Source: an uncultured Caldilineaceae bacterium
GTDB taxonomy: Bacteria > Chloroflexota > Anaerolineae > Caldilineales > Caldilineaceae
Length of the DNA: 64,000 nt
NCBI GenBank assembly: GCA_951813625.1
Contig: CATOTS010000005.1
Coordinates: 62,001 to 126,000 of the forward strand
Direction: 5' to 3'
The stretch's first letter is position 1. Each line of letters begins with the position of its first letter. This document shows positions 29,801 to 39,034 of the stretch, in pieces. The position numbers and the translations under genes are program-made. The notes beneath the pieces are model-generated. The model saw only the letters and a program-made list of their open reading frames with translations, had not been told where the DNA came from and searched no databases.

Positions 29801-30832
29801 ATGCGCGTTCTCATCACCGGCGTTTCAGGATTTGTCGGGTCGGTCCTGGCAGAATTCCTACTGGATATAGGCCGGTCTCAGCCGGCAGACCATACCGCTC
29901 TGGCGGCGGACGAGCCCGGGCTGGAGATCCACGGAACGGTCCACCGCGCCGACCTTCGGATAAGACATCTGCAGAACAGGTTGCACCTGCATCGCGGCGA
30001 TCTGCGCAACTCCTCATGGATCGAACAGGTGATCGAGGCGGTTCGCCCGCACCTTGTTTTTCACCTGGCTGCATGGAGCGACGTGCGGGCAAGCTGGGAC
30101 CAGCCCTGGGCTACCTATGAGCTGAACATCAGCTGCCAGCTGAACTTGCTCGAAGCCCTGCGCCGTCACGTACCCGACGCAAAGGTCCTCGTCGTGGCTT
30201 CATCAGAGGTCTACGGCCTGATCGGGGAAGAAGACTTGCCCGTTGGCGAGGAGACGCCCCTGCGACCCAACTCTCCCTACGGCATCAGCAAGGTCGCGCA
30301 GGACTTGATGGCCCTCCAGTACTGGCTCAACTATCAGTTGCAGACAGTGCGCGTCCGCAGCTTCAACCATATCGGGCCGGGCCAGTCCGACAGTTTTGCC
30401 GCCAGCGCCTTCGCGCGGCAAATTGCCGAGATTGAGGCCGGTCTGCAGCAGCCGGTTCTCAAGGTTGGCAACCTCGAAGCCGAGCGCGATTTTACGGACG
30501 TACGAGATATGGTCCGGGCCTACCGTCTTGCACTTCAACGAGGCGAACCGGGTGCGGTCTACAATGTGGGCAGCGGCGAAACGTACTCGATCCGGCGCCT
30601 GCTGGAAATTCTACTCGATTTGAGCGCCGCAAAAATAGACGTAGAGCTGGACCCGGACAGGCTCCGGCCCAGTGATGTTGCCTGCTCTGTTTGCCGGCCT
30701 GACAGGCTGGTTGAGGCAACCGGGTGGCGGCCAACAATTGATATCCGACAGAGTCTGGCCGACATGCTTCAGTTTTGGCGGGACCGCACCGAGGCTGCCC
30801 CCGATGGCGCCGCTAAAGCCGCGGGCGGCTGA
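29801..30832 (+). CDS. rmd: GDP-6-deoxy-D-mannose reductase-type NAD-dependent epimerase/dehydratase
   Basis: The 343-residue short-chain dehydrogenase has the NAD-binding LITGVSGFVGS motif, the catalytic Ser in VASSEVYG and the YxxxK pair in SPYGISK. The run FNHIGPGQSDSF, VGNLEAERDFTDVRDMVRAY and VYNVGSGETYSIRRLLEIL is that of GDP-4-keto-6-deoxymannose reductase (Rmd), which makes GDP-D-rhamnose. ATG 29801 follows AGGAAGG and is the family start; 29774 would add nine residues. The gene lies 105 bp before gmd, whose product supplies its substrate, so the pair forms a two-step route. Confidence 0.85.
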   Translation: MRVLITGVSGFVGSVLAEFLLDIGRSQPADHTALAADEPGLEIHGTVHRADLRIRHLQNRLHLHRGDLRNSSWIEQVIEAVRPHLVFHLAAWSDVRASWDQPWATYELNISCQLNLLEALRRHVPDAKVLVVASSEVYGLIGEEDLPVGEETPLRPNSPYGISKVAQDLMALQYWLNYQLQTVRVRSFNHIGPGQSDSFAASAFARQIAEIEAGLQQPVLKVGNLEAERDFTDVRDMVRAYRLALQRGEPGAVYNVGSGETYSIRRLLEILLDLSAAKIDVELDPDRLRPSDVACSVCRPDRLVEATGWRPTIDIRQSLADMLQFWRDRTEAAPDGAAKAAGG

Positions 30833-30937
30833 AGGATTCAGAGTCCCTCTCTGTTGCGGGCAGTCGGCCATCGCCTGCAATTGAGCGTTCCTGCTCAAAG
30901 CAGTTTCTGATGAGGCTTGGAAGGAGTAGCGACGACA

Positions 30938-31933
30938 ATGCCAACAGCTCTGGTCACCGGGGTTACCGGGCAGGATGGAAGCTACCTGGCAGAACTTCTG
31001 CTGCAGCAAGGGTATGAAGTCATCGGTATGGTTCGCCGTACCAGCACGATCAACTTCGACCGCATCCGCCACATCCAGCAGGAGATCAAGATCGTTCAGG
31101 GCGATCTCCTGGACCAAATGAGTCTGATCAGCATTCTGCAGGATCACAGGCCGCAGGAAGTCTACAATCTTGCCGCCCAGAGCTTCGTGCCTACCAGCTT
31201 CACACAGCCTGTCCTGACGGGAGAGTTCACGGCATTGGGCGTCACTCGTCTGCTGGACGCCATCCGCATCGTCGATCCGTCGATCCGTTTCTACCAGGCC
31301 AGCAGCAGCGAGATGTTTGGAAAAGTTCGCGAGGTACCACAGACCGAAGAAACGGCATTCTTTCCCCGCAGTCCCTATGGAGTGGCAAAAGTCTACGGGC
31401 ACTGGATTACTGTGAACTACCGCGAAAGCTACGGAATTTACGCTTGCTCAGGAATCCTGTTCAATCACGAAAGTCCGCGCCGCGGCCTTGAATTCGTAAC
31501 CCACAAGATCACGAACGCCGTCGCACAGATCAAGCTCGGTCTGAGCAAAGAGTTGCGCCTGGGTAATCTTGATTCCCGCCGAGACTGGGGGTACGCGCCG
31601 GACTACGTTAGGGCAATGTGGCTGATGCTCCAGCAGGACGAGCCTGATGACTTCGTGGTCGCCACCGGCGAGACACACAGCGTGCGCGATTTCTTGGAGC
31701 AAACCTTCGGTCACGTCGACCTCGACTGGCGAGAGTTCGTAGTCCAGGATGAGAGCCTCTATCGTCCCGCGGAGGTCGATCTTCTGGTTGGCGACGCTTC
31801 CAAGGCCGGCCGGGAACTCGGCTGGGAGCCAACCGTTTCCTTCGCTGAACTGGCGCGATTGATGGTGGACGACGATCTCGAATACTGGCGGCGGCAGGTA
31901 GCGCAGGGGCAGACCTGTTCGGCAACACTCTAG
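30938..31933 (+). CDS. gmd: GDP-mannose 4,6-dehydratase
   Basis: The 331-residue protein shows the GMD signature: [18 protein letters not shown], the [13 protein letters not shown] loop that binds NADP, the Ser/Glu pair in [21 protein letters not shown] with YxxxK, and [19 protein letters not shown]. It converts GDP-mannose to GDP-4-keto-6-deoxymannose, the precursor of GDP-rhamnose made by the upstream reductase. ATG 30938 is preceded by GGAAGGAG. The products probably feed surface polysaccharide or glycan synthesis; no glycosyltransferase is nearby. Confidence 0.94.
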   Translation: MPTALVTGVTGQDGSYLAELLLQQGYEVIGMVRRTSTINFDRIRHIQQEIKIVQGDLLDQMSLISILQDHRPQEVYNLAAQSFVPTSFTQPVLTGEFTALGVTRLLDAIRIVDPSIRFYQASSSEMFGKVREVPQTEETAFFPRSPYGVAKVYGHWITVNYRESYGIYACSGILFNHESPRRGLEFVTHKITNAVAQIKLGLSKELRLGNLDSRRDWGYAPDYVRAMWLMLQQDEPDDFVVATGETHSVRDFLEQTFGHVDLDWREFVVQDESLYRPAEVDLLVGDASKAGRELGWEPTVSFAELARLMVDDDLEYWRRQVAQGQTCSATL

Positions 31934-32118
31934 GTTGTTCAAGCCTTGAGCAAGAACCCGAACTTTGCGCGAAGAGGTCACCGTTTTTGGAAGAATCGTG
32001 CGAGATCGTTGAGAATAGGGTGACTTCAACTGCAGGTTGCGATCCGAATATCGGTCCACTGCAAGACGAGCACTCCGAGAACCGAGTCTGAACTGCCCCT
32101 TCAAAGCAAGAATCCGGG

Positions 32119-32727
32119 ATGGCCGAAAAACTTCGCATCTTCGTCAGTGCAACCAAAGACCTGGAACAGGAGAGGGCGCTGGTCGGCCGCATTCTGGCCG
32201 AACTGCCTCTCCATGTAGGTGCAGAAATTCGTCGCAGCCCTGCAGAAGGGGTCGACTACGACACCTTGTTTGAATTGATCAGTAATGTCGATCGGATCTA
32301 CTGCATGCTGGGCCGAGACATCACAGCCCCATTCGGCGCCGAGTGGCAACTCGCCATTCGCCTTGAACGGACGATCGTTCCCTACAAGCTGGAGGGTATG
32401 CGCACACAGGCCGGACGCGAGTTTTTGCGAATCGCCCACGCCCCATGGAAGACCTTTCAGAGCAGCACGTATCTGGGCCAGCAGATTGGTCTCGACCTTA
32501 TCGACACGCTGCTCCATCCGGAGAACCGTTACGGCCTGAATATGGTGGAAGTTGAAGGCTTACGACAGTCCAGGCACAACCTGGTACAGGGACTCGAAAG
32601 GCTTATAACACCTCCGCAGACACTTGCAAAAGGTGTCGGCGAGGCCGGCGGTGCAGAAGGAGGCGGGGTCATCCTCGACCCGGCCGAGGCACAGTCCCTT
32701 ATCGCCGAGGAACTTGAGAAGCGTTGA
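32119..32727 (+). CDS. DUF4062-type protein
   Basis: The 202-residue protein begins with LRIFVSATKDLEQERALVGRIL, the DUF4062 start pattern (strand, Ser, DL, ER). It continues with a Rossmann/TIR-like alternation of strands and helices (IYCMLGRDITAPFGAEWQLAIRL). The C-terminal 40 residues look low-complexity and Gly/Glu-rich. DUF4062 usually sits at the N-terminus of larger signalling or NTPase proteins; here it stands almost alone. It lies 185 bp after gmd and before a Nudix gene. Function is unknown, and a role in defence or signalling would be speculation. Confidence 0.7.
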   Translation: MAEKLRIFVSATKDLEQERALVGRILAELPLHVGAEIRRSPAEGVDYDTLFELISNVDRIYCMLGRDITAPFGAEWQLAIRLERTIVPYKLEGMRTQAGREFLRIAHAPWKTFQSSTYLGQQIGLDLIDTLLHPENRYGLNMVEVEGLRQSRHNLVQGLERLITPPQTLAKGVGEAGGAEGGGVILDPAEAQSLIAEELEKR

Positions 32728-32822
32728 ACCGGCTGCCTTCACGCTTTTGCTCCAGCGCTGCGGGTTGCCCTAGTCAAGTACCACAATGGGAAAACCCAAC
32801 CTTCGACCGAAGCCCTGCAGCG

Positions 32823-33425
32823 ATGCCCCGACACGCCCACGAAGCGACCAATATAGATCAGAAGGAACTGGAAGCCCTTGCCAAGAGGTATGGGCAACCG
32901 CTCTGCCGTCACTTCTGCATCGAGACGGATGCCTACATGCGCGAGTATCGCGGGCAGAAGGATCCGGACCGGCGCGGGGAGGTCGTCTTTGCCATCCGGC
33001 AGATGAACGGCGAAATCCTGTTGCATACAAAGCACCGCTACGAGACCCCGATCTATCGGCTGCCTACCGGTGGCATCGAAAGGGATGAGCCAATCGAGGA
33101 CGCGCTATTTCGCGAAATCGCCGAGGAGACGGGGCAGGAAGTCGAGGTGCGGCGCTTCCTGGGCGTTCTTGACTGCAACTTTGTCAGCAATGGCTACGGC
33201 ATTCCCTTCGTAAGCTACGTATTCTTCCTGGACAGCCTCAGCCAGGAGTTGAGCCCAACAGATACGGAGGAGGTCTCGGGCTACCGGACCGTTCCGGCCG
33301 ACGAGCTTTGCGCGGTGTCACAGTCGCTGCGCGCGCTCAACCTTGAACGCCGCTGCTGGGGATATTGGCGGTCGCTCGCGCACGAACTCGTCTACCATGC
33401 ACTGACGGGCTGCACAAAAGCATAG
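32823..33425 (+). CDS. Nudix hydrolase
   Basis: The 200-residue protein has a perfect Nudix box at about residues 83-105 (GGIERDEPIEDALF followed by REIAEETGQEV, matching G-x5-E-x7-REUxEExGU). It would hydrolyse a nucleoside diphosphate linked to another group, with Mg2+ held by the Glu residues of the box. ATG 32823 is chosen; a TTG-led frame starts 33 codons earlier and overlaps the end of the DUF4062 gene. Substrate unknown. A sugar-nucleotide role is possible given gmd and rmd nearby, but this is only context. Confidence 0.88.
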   Translation: MPRHAHEATNIDQKELEALAKRYGQPLCRHFCIETDAYMREYRGQKDPDRRGEVVFAIRQMNGEILLHTKHRYETPIYRLPTGGIERDEPIEDALFREIAEETGQEVEVRRFLGVLDCNFVSNGYGIPFVSYVFFLDSLSQELSPTDTEEVSGYRTVPADELCAVSQSLRALNLERRCWGYWRSLAHELVYHALTGCTKA

Positions 33426-33451
33426 CAATTCTGCCATCCGGCAACATAATC

Positions 33452-33460
33452 TGATAGAAT
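33452..33460 (+). promoter_or_regulatory. Extended -10 promoter for pheT
   Basis: TGATAGAAT gives an extended -10 box, with a weak CTGCCA 18 bp before the hexamer. The start would be near 33467, leaving a leader of about 66 nt, too short for a T-box. Confidence 0.5.
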
Positions 33461-33532
33461 GACCTGCATTTCTTGCGTCGAAGCAGTCTTCGGCTCCAGT
33501 CCGTAGACCGCCCGCTATCCTGAGAGAGCCTC

Positions 33533-36265
33533 ATGCTTGTACCTTTGTCTTGGCTAAGAGAGTACGTCGATATTGACTTGCCAACTACCAAATTGGCAGA
33601 ACGCTTGACGCTTGCCGGTCTTGAAGAGGCGAGCCTTGTCAACACCGGCAGTCGGTGGGACGAGGACAAGCTCGTCGTCGGCCAGGTGTTGGCGGTCTCC
33701 CCCCATCCCGACGCCGACCGGTTGGTGCTCGTGGACGTGGACCATCAGCCGCCGCCGGACGGCGATCCGGGCCCAGCTGGGTTGCACGCTTCCGGCCAGG
33801 ATTCGCAGCGTGTTGTAACCGGTGCGCCAAACCTCTTTCAGTACCGGGGACTCTCAACTGCAGCAGGAGATTTGCCAACGCTCAAGGTCGCCTTCGCACG
33901 CGAAGGCACTACCCTGATCGACGCTTACAGCGACAAGCGGCCCCGTCCGCACAAGAGGTTGAAGAAGGCCAAGATCCGCGGCGTCGAATCGCGCGGGATG
34001 GTCTGCTCCGAGCTCGAACTGGGCTTGAGCGAAGAACACGAGGGCATTCTAGTCCTGCCGGAGGATGCGCCCGTGGGCCAACCGCTGCGTCAATTCCTGG
34101 GCGACGAAATACTGGAGATCGACTTGACGCCGGACATGGCGCGCTGTCTTTCGATGAGCGGCATCGCACGCGAGGTGCACGCCCTCACCGGCGGAGAGCT
34201 TCATTTGCCCGAAGACGAAGATGGTTCGCAAGGCGACGACGACGCTTCAGCCTACCTAAGTGCGGAGATCAACGACCCCCAGTACTGTAACCGCTTTACC
34301 GGCACGGTCATCCGCGACATAGAGGTCGGCCCTTCTCCGGCCTGGATGCAGGAACGCCTGACGAAGGCGGGAATGCGTCCCATCAACAACATCGTCGACA
34401 TCACCAACTTTGTAATGCTGGAGCTGGGGCAGCCGCTCCACGCGTTCGACTATGATCTGCTCGCCGCCAGGGCTGCGCGTGCCGGCGATGATTCCCCGAC
34501 CATAATCGTCCGCACCGCTCACGAAGGCGAGCACATTGAGACTCTGGACGGCCAGAAGCGAAAACTTGAAGGCTCGATGCTGCTCATTACAGACAAGGCA
34601 GGCCCGATAGCCATCGCCGGCGTAATGGGCGGCGCAGAAACGGAAGTGCACGAAGGAACGCGCAACATCCTGCTTGAAGCAGCCACTTTTGACGGCATCA
34701 ACAATCGCCGCACCGCCCAGGCCCTGCGGCTGCACAGCGAGGCCAGCCATCGTTTCACGCGCGGTGTACCGGCGACCCTCAACGATGTCGCAGCCCGCCG
34801 CGCCGCCGACCTGATGCGCCAGTATGCCGGTGGCCGCGTCGTACCTGGAATCGTCGACAGCTACCCGGTTCCGCAGCCGCGCATAACGGTCTACACGTCG
34901 TGCAGCGATGTGAGGCGCCTGTTGGGCATGGAACTGTCTCTTGCGGAGATCGGCGACGCCCTGCGCAGACTCGATTTCTCGGTCGCGGAACTGGCTGAAG
35001 TACCGTCAGGGGCGTCGAAACGCTCGGCTTTCGGCCTGGCGCGCAAAGAAGATGAGCCGGTCGTGGAGGCCGCCGCCCCCTGGCACCGGCTGGATGTAAC
35101 AGTACCGGCCGATTTGACCGAAGAGGTCGCCCGTGTCGTCGGCTACGATCGGATTGGCGAGACGCTGCTCGACACCGTGCTGCCGACCCAACGCCGCAAC
35201 GCCCTGCTGGAAACCGAAGAGAATATCCGGGACATTCTTGTCGGGTGCGGGCTGCAGGACACGGTGAACCACACGCTGACGACGCCGGAAAACCACGCCA
35301 AACTGGTCGGCGGAGCAGGGCAGCGCAAATCCCTCGGCGAGCAGGAAGGTGCCGGCGGGGCTAAGAAGTTCATCGAATTGACCAACCCCATGTCCCCCGA
35401 CCGCCGCGTAATGCGGCGTAATCTGATTGTCAGCGCCCTGGAAAATCTGGCCTACAACCTGCGCTACACCGGGCGGCTGGCGGCCTTCGAAATTGGGCGC
35501 GCCTACCGTCCGCAGGCGGCTGCTCCCAGCCCCGGTGCCGGCACAGTTGATGGCCTTCCGCTTCCCGATGAGGTCCGGCAGCTCTGCATCGCGTTGTACG
35601 GGCCGCGCAGTTCCAGCCTCGCAGGCGGGGCTCCTCTTCCAACGGACGATGACGCTGAGTTCTTCGACTTTTTCGATCTGAAGGGCATCGTCGAAATCCT
35701 GTTGCAAAGGTTGGGATTTGGAACAAACGATGTCAATTACAGTGCCCATCCCGAAGGCGGCGCGGACGGCGGCGAGGTGGAGGTCAGCTTCGGGCCTCGC
35801 TGCGCCTTGATTTCGCTCCAGGGTGAGCGCCTCGGCGTTGTCGGCGAGCTGCATCCGAGTGTTCGCAATGCGTTTGGCTTGGGGAGCGGACGTGTTGTCC
35901 TGGCTGAACTGAAAGTGGCTCCGCTCGTTCGACCGAGCTGGCGCATCTCACAGATGGCGCCGATCAGCGTCTATCCTCCGGTTGTGGAGGACCTGGCATT
36001 CATGGTGTCGGAGGAAGTTACGCACGGCCGCCTGCGCGATGCCATTGTCGAAGGAGGAAACCAGGACAAGGGCGCGATGCTGACCGCCGTCGAGCTGTTC
36101 GACATCTATCGCGGGGCCTCCCTTCCGGCCGGCCAGAAATCTCTCGCCTATCGCGTCACCTACCAGAGCATGGAACGCAGCCTGAAGGAAAAAGAGGTCG
36201 CCCGGTTGCGCCAGCGCATCATTCGCACCGTTGAAAGGGCGACGGGCGGCCAACTGAGGGCCTGA
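33533..36265 (+). CDS. pheT: Phenylalanine-tRNA ligase beta subunit
   Basis: The 910-residue protein starts [17 protein letters not shown], typical of PheT. It has the tRNA-binding (EMAP-like) domain near residues 40-190 (VVTGAPNL and [13 protein letters not shown]), the B3/B4 editing region ([27 protein letters not shown]), B5, the catalytic-like core, and a C-terminal ferredoxin-fold anticodon domain ([15 protein letters not shown]). It is about 100 residues longer than many bacterial homologues because of loops such as the Pro/Gly-rich one near residue 70 and another at about 665-705. The alpha subunit gene pheS is not adjacent. It ends 18 bp from the convergent rnz. Confidence 0.97.
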   Translation: MLVPLSWLREYVDIDLPTTKLAERLTLAGLEEASLVNTGSRWDEDKLVVGQVLAVSPHPDADRLVLVDVDHQPPPDGDPGPAGLHASGQDSQRVVTGAPNLFQYRGLSTAAGDLPTLKVAFAREGTTLIDAYSDKRPRPHKRLKKAKIRGVESRGMVCSELELGLSEEHEGILVLPEDAPVGQPLRQFLGDEILEIDLTPDMARCLSMSGIAREVHALTGGELHLPEDEDGSQGDDDASAYLSAEINDPQYCNRFTGTVIRDIEVGPSPAWMQERLTKAGMRPINNIVDITNFVMLELGQPLHAFDYDLLAARAARAGDDSPTIIVRTAHEGEHIETLDGQKRKLEGSMLLITDKAGPIAIAGVMGGAETEVHEGTRNILLEAATFDGINNRRTAQALRLHSEASHRFTRGVPATLNDVAARRAADLMRQYAGGRVVPGIVDSYPVPQPRITVYTSCSDVRRLLGMELSLAEIGDALRRLDFSVAELAEVPSGASKRSAFGLARKEDEPVVEAAAPWHRLDVTVPADLTEEVARVVGYDRIGETLLDTVLPTQRRNALLETEENIRDILVGCGLQDTVNHTLTTPENHAKLVGGAGQRKSLGEQEGAGGAKKFIELTNPMSPDRRVMRRNLIVSALENLAYNLRYTGRLAAFEIGRAYRPQAAAPSPGAGTVDGLPLPDEVRQLCIALYGPRSSSLAGGAPLPTDDDAEFFDFFDLKGIVEILLQRLGFGTNDVNYSAHPEGGADGGEVEVSFGPRCALISLQGERLGVVGELHPSVRNAFGLGSGRVVLAELKVAPLVRPSWRISQMAPISVYPPVVEDLAFMVSEEVTHGRLRDAIVEGGNQDKGAMLTAVELFDIYRGASLPAGQKSLAYRVTYQSMERSLKEKEVARLRQRIIRTVERATGGQLRA

Positions 36266-36283
36266 TCGCTGCGCGTTTGCGAG

Positions 36284-37243
36284 TCAGCGAACCACGAATT
36301 TTGGCCCTGCCCTCCTCTCGATGGGCTTTCCCCTGCGTACCTGAAACAGGTCCAGATCGCCGGCGACCACAGTGTCCGGGAAGACGGCCTGCGCTTCGTC
36401 CAGCACGGCCTGCGCATGGTAGCGCCGGCTGATGTGATGAAGAACGAGCTTCTTTACGCCGGCCTTCTGCGCCAGCCGCGCCGCCGCCCGCGCGGTGATG
36501 TGCCCGTGGCCCTTCGCCAGGTCCCGCTCATTTTCGAGGTAGGTCGCTTCAATGGCAAGCAGGTCCGCCCCTGCGACCATTTTGTGTAGGGGACCGGTGC
36601 GGGCTACATCTCCTACGAAGCACAGTTTGGCGCCTTTCTGCGGCTCACCCAAAACCTCCTGCGGCTGAACAACGCGCCCGTCTGCCAGGGTCACCGGCCG
36701 CCCTGCAACCAGATCGCGCCGTTCGGGTCCGGCCGGGATGCCGAGCGCCTCTGCCTTCAGATTGTCAAACGGCGAACGCGTTCTTTCCTCGAATGTAAAT
36801 CCGAAACAGCCCTTGCCCCTGTGCGGGACGGAAAAAGCCGAAAGCGTGAATCCCTTGCCTTCAAAAATACTGCCCGCATCGATAGGATTGAGGCTGACGC
36901 CTGCCTTGGGAATGTTGCCGGCGCCGAAGACCACTTCCATCAGGCGTTGGACGCGCGCAAGAGCCGGGCCGCCTCCGTAGATATCGAGGCGGTCCAGCGC
37001 CTCCCAGTGACCTAGAGTACTGGCCAGCCCGCCCAGCCCCAGAATGTGGTCCAGGTGCCCGTGCGTGAGCAGGATCTTGTCCAACCGGCGAAATCCAAGC
37101 CCGCTGCGTAGAATCTGGCGCTGCGTGCCCTCACCGCAATCGATCAGAAAGCGATGCTCCTGCACCATTAACAGGGCGGCCGAAAGCCCGCGGTGAACTG
37201 TGGGCGCAGAGGCGGATGTTCCGAGGAAAACCAACTCAAACAA
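36284..37243 (-). CDS. rnz: Ribonuclease Z
   Basis: The 319-residue metallo-beta-lactamase-fold nuclease has the tRNase Z start [15 protein letters not shown], the zinc motif HGHLDH at residues 61-66, GEGTQRQ before it and the later GDVARTG and HHISRRY motifs. It matures tRNA 3' ends, consistent with the tRNA-Leu gene in this window lacking an encoded CCA. It is convergent with pheT, and a phosphodiesterase gene lies 73 bp upstream on the same strand. Confidence 0.95.
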   Translation of the reverse strand: MFELVFLGTSASAPTVHRGLSAALLMVQEHRFLIDCGEGTQRQILRSGLGFRRLDKILLTHGHLDHILGLGGLASTLGHWEALDRLDIYGGGPALARVQRLMEVVFGAGNIPKAGVSLNPIDAGSIFEGKGFTLSAFSVPHRGKGCFGFTFEERTRSPFDNLKAEALGIPAGPERRDLVAGRPVTLADGRVVQPQEVLGEPQKGAKLCFVGDVARTGPLHKMVAGADLLAIEATYLENERDLAKGHGHITARAAARLAQKAGVKKLVLHHISRRYHAQAVLDEAQAVFPDTVVAGDLDLFQVRRGKPIERRAGPKFVVR

Positions 37244-37316
37244 GGGAATTGCTCACTGTGAGGGGGCTCCTGCATCCAAGGCTGAGGGAGTCCAGATAAA
37301 GGTGCGAACGCGGCCG

Positions 37317-37814
37317 TTAAGCGTCCAGCGGATGCTGCGTGTAGCTGTGCGCCTCGCAATCGTAGAGGCCCCAACTCGGCGCACCCAAACGACCCATCAC
37401 TTCGCCGGGATTCACCAGGAAACATCTTCCAATCTGTTCCTGGTGCGCTTGATGGTCGTGCCCGTAGCAGACGAGGTCAAAGAGGCCGCACTGCGCGATC
37501 CGCAGCGCCGGCTCAGGATAGTGGATGAGCGCGATCTTCCGACCGCCCAATTCCAGCTCGGCATAGGGGCCGTGCAGCGATACCTGGGAAAATCCGGCAG
37601 CGACCTGTTGCAGTAGGCGTCCGTCGCCATCGTTGTTGCCGTCAACGCAGTGAATCGCGCCGTCGAAGGCCTGCGCCATCTGAGCAACGATAAATGGAGC
37701 AACCAGATCCCCGCAGTGCAACATCGCATCACAGCCGACCCCGTTGACTGCAGCCAGCGCTTTGTCAAGATTCCATATGTTGTCGTGGCTGTCCGATAGG
37801 ATGGCGATCTTCAC
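37317..37814 (-). CDS. YfcE/MJ0936-type metallophosphoesterase
   Basis: The 165-residue protein is a compact calcineurin-like phosphodiesterase. It shows the metal-binding series SDSHDN (D-x-H), CGDLV (GD), GNNDGD (GNxD) and HDHQAH (GHxH-like, in YGHDHQ). Members hydrolyse phosphodiesters, but physiological substrates are mostly unknown. It is followed by rnz on the same strand and divergent from the LysM lipoprotein gene. Confidence 0.9.
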   Translation of the reverse strand: MKIAILSDSHDNIWNLDKALAAVNGVGCDAMLHCGDLVAPFIVAQMAQAFDGAIHCVDGNNDGDGRLLQQVAAGFSQVSLHGPYAELELGGRKIALIHYPEPALRIAQCGLFDLVCYGHDHQAHQEQIGRCFLVNPGEVMGRLGAPSWGLYDCEAHSYTQHPLDA

Positions 37815-37908
37815 GGTTCAACTCCTGGCAACGCCCACATGTCCCGGTTTATGCACACACCGGTGTAGTATATCCGACACGAATGATGTCGGCAATGGCA
37901 GGGCAGTG

Positions 37909-37917
37909 TGATATAAT
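37909..37917 (+). promoter_or_regulatory. Extended -10 promoter for the LysM lipoprotein gene
   Basis: TGATATAAT is a perfect extended -10 box, about 100 bp before the chosen ATG at 38015. A -35 box is not apparent. Confidence 0.55.
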
Positions 37918-38014
37918 TTCAGGGCGTCAATCTGATCGGCGCGCCAACGACGGCGAACCAAGTATCCCTCATCGATTGTCGAGTGGTTCGTTCTCGCATC
38001 TGACAATAAACCTG

Positions 38015-39022
38015 ATGGATTGGTTAACTTTGAGGGCGACTGGACTGGCGCTCGGTTACTCCTTTGCGCTCCTGATTCTTTCCGCATGCGGTCAGATTGT
38101 TACGCTGCCGCCGACGGCAACGCCGCAAGGCGCTCCGACGGCTACCATCGCCCCGTTCACCGGCCCGACGGCGCCTGAAACGGCGACGCCCGCGCCGTAC
38201 ACGCCAGCGCCGACGCCTACGCTGACACCGACGCCCACGCCTATCGTTTACAGGGTACGGCCGGGAGATAACCTCGGGAGCATCGCCACGCGTTTCGACG
38301 TCTCCGTCTCCGCGCTGCAAGAGCGCAATAGCGTCCAGGACCCCAGAAATCTGCAGATTGGACAGGAGCTGGTGATTCCGCGGCTGGTTACATCAGGCGG
38401 CGTGCTGGTCGACCAGCGGCCAACGCCGACGCCGTTGCCGTTCGAGATGCAGAATCTTCACTTCAACCACACGCCGCTCGGCAGCCTTTGGGTTCTGGGT
38501 GAAGTTCTGAACACGGGCGAAGAGACTTTGGAACAGGTCCGGGTAGGCGTGCAACTTCTGGACGAACAAGGTACGACCCTGGTCGAGGGCAGCAGTCTGG
38601 TGCTCTTGAATCTGGTTGCGCCGGGAATGGTGGCCCCCTTCGCTGTTCTGTTCGCCGAGGCGCCCAGGTCATTCGAGAACTACCATATCTATCCCCTCAG
38701 CGCCTTGCCTGCCTATGAGGGTGGGTACTATCAGGCCCTGGAAGTGGAGGATCTGACCCAGGAAGGGGAACGATACTCCGCTCTGACGGTTCGGGGCTCC
38801 GTTCGCAATACCGGGTCCGCCGAGGCGGTTGACGTGCAGGTCGTCCTTACCGCATATGACCCGCTGGACCGAGTGATCGCCAGCCGCAAGATCGTGCCGG
38901 ACCACAACATCGTGGCAGTGGGTGGTGAAACTGACTTTGTCGCGATTCTCGTCCCCTTGGGCGGGCCGGTGAAGCGGGTCCACGTCGTCGCCCAAAGCCG
39001 CAGGTTCCCGGCCGGCAATTAG
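38015..39022 (+). CDS. LysM-domain lipoprotein with two FxLYD-like modules
   Basis: The 335-residue protein has a lipoprotein signal with lipobox LSAC (Cys 25), then a Thr/Pro-rich linker (repeats of PTATP/PTLTPTPTP type). A LysM domain follows (YRVRPGDNLGSIATRFDVSVSALQERN), then two beta-rich modules of FxLYD type (LWVLGEVLNTGEETLEQVRV and LTVRGSVRNTGSAEAVDVQV). LysM would bind peptidoglycan or related glycans outside the membrane. ATG 38015 is chosen because the signal peptide starts there; the upstream extension from 37883 is unlikely and precedes the promoter. It converges with the aldehyde dehydrogenase. Confidence 0.88.
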   Translation: MDWLTLRATGLALGYSFALLILSACGQIVTLPPTATPQGAPTATIAPFTGPTAPETATPAPYTPAPTPTLTPTPTPIVYRVRPGDNLGSIATRFDVSVSALQERNSVQDPRNLQIGQELVIPRLVTSGGVLVDQRPTPTPLPFEMQNLHFNHTPLGSLWVLGEVLNTGEETLEQVRVGVQLLDEQGTTLVEGSSLVLLNLVAPGMVAPFAVLFAEAPRSFENYHIYPLSALPAYEGGYYQALEVEDLTQEGERYSALTVRGSVRNTGSAEAVDVQVVLTAYDPLDRVIASRKIVPDHNIVAVGGETDFVAILVPLGGPVKRVHVVAQSRRFPAGN

Positions 39023-39034
39023 CGTCTCGCGTCG

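Noticed and set aside
31937..31955. Small 8-bp stem after gmd as terminator
   Set aside because: The stem is short, has a 3-nt loop and a G-T pair, and no T run follows.
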